Shown here: piece after piece, positions 6,255-6,413 of the stretch | How the letters are laid out: each line of letters begins with the position of its first letter | Position numbering within the stretch: the stretch's first letter is position 1 | NCBI GenBank assembly: GCA_023253235.1 | Contig: JALRHE010000144.1 | Coordinates: 1 to 6,413, forward strand | DNA from: Steroidobacteraceae bacterium | GTDB lineage: Bacteria; Pseudomonadota; Gammaproteobacteria; Steroidobacterales; Steroidobacteraceae | Reading direction: 5' to 3' | Length of the DNA stretch: 6,413 nt | Notes under the pieces: generated by a model | Databases searched by the model: none | What the model was told of the DNA's origin: nothing | The model's input: only the letters and a program-made list of their open reading frames with translations | Position numbers and translations under genes: made by a program

Positions 6255-6413
6255 TCAGACGAAAAATTCTTGCGGCTGCTCGCCGAGATACAGGTTGCCC
6301 AGCGACATGCCAACGAGGGCAGGGTCGTTCGCCACGTGAGCACGAGCGGCATTGGTGTCGAGCCAGTAACGCACGACTGGGCTGTCCGTGTAGATGGCAC
6401 GCCCGCCGAGAAG
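6255..6413 (-). CDS. Flavin-dependent monooxygenase of acyl-CoA dehydrogenase fold (HsaA-like), C-terminal fragment
   Basis: Only the last 52 codons are present; the gene continues past the right edge. The minus-strand frame from 6413 stays open to TGA at 6257-6255. The peptide begins LLGGRAIYTDSPVVRYW and continues DTNAARAHVANDP, ending LGEQPQEFFV. The G-G-R-A-I-Y...D-S-P...R-x-W pattern followed by N-A-A-R-A-H matches the C-terminal helical domain of two-component flavin hydroxylases such as HsaA, which ortho-hydroxylates the phenolic ring intermediate in steroid degradation using reduced flavin from a partner reductase. A true acyl-CoA dehydrogenase is less likely, because these usually have RDAR and a G-T motif here. 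It precedes the Rieske oxygenase gene by 4 bp in the same direction, so they are probably one operon. With so little sequence, the exact subfamily is uncertain. Confidence 0.72.
   Translation of the reverse strand, partial: LLGGRAIYTDSPVVRYWLDTNAARAHVANDPALVGMSLGNLYLGEQPQEFFV

Noticed and set aside
6251..6400. 50-codon N-terminal extension of the Rieske oxygenase
   Set aside because: The extension overlaps the flavoprotein gene, whose C-terminal sequence in the other frame is recognisable. KshA-like proteins start close to the GWF segment, as the ATG at 6250 provides.

Overview
The window reads as an accessory catabolic region of a Gram-negative bacterium. GC content is moderately high (roughly 60% by eye). 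A large TonB-dependent receptor with the N-terminal pattern LEEVVVTAQKR implies an outer membrane. The style of the genes fits Sphingomonadales or steroid- and lipid-degrading Gammaproteobacteria, but the sequence alone does not settle the taxon.

Layout, left to right. (1) Positions 1-1940, minus strand: the N-terminal 646 residues of a TonB-dependent receptor, cut off by the left edge. (2) Positions 1941-2200: a divergent control region with a good -35 box for the receptor, an extended -10 element facing the other way, an 8-bp inverted repeat over the receptor -35 box, and a 13-bp palindrome in the receptor leader. (3) Positions 2201-5151, plus strand: a spinster-like MFS transporter and, 2 bp after its stop, an acyl-CoA synthetase resembling the steroid-acid ligases FadD19/FadD17. 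(4) Positions 5177-6413, minus strand, converging on the ligase gene: the C-terminal 52 residues of an acyl-CoA-dehydrogenase-fold flavin monooxygenase (HsaA-like), then 4 bp later a complete Rieske non-heme iron oxygenase closely resembling the 3-ketosteroid 9-alpha-hydroxylase oxygenase KshA.

Together the genes suggest uptake and breakdown of a hydrophobic polycyclic compound, most plausibly a steroid or a steroid-like carboxylic acid. The receptor would bring it across the outer membrane and the MFS protein across the inner membrane. The ligase would convert a side-chain carboxylate to its CoA thioester. The Rieske oxygenase and the flavin monooxygenase would oxidise the ring system. The steroid assignment rests on family resemblance of the Rieske protein, the ligase and the flavoprotein fragment, recalled from memory. 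No reductase (KshB/HsaB type), ring-cleavage dioxygenase or regulator gene lies within the window. I found no RNA gene, insertion sequence, CRISPR array or convincing intrinsic terminator.
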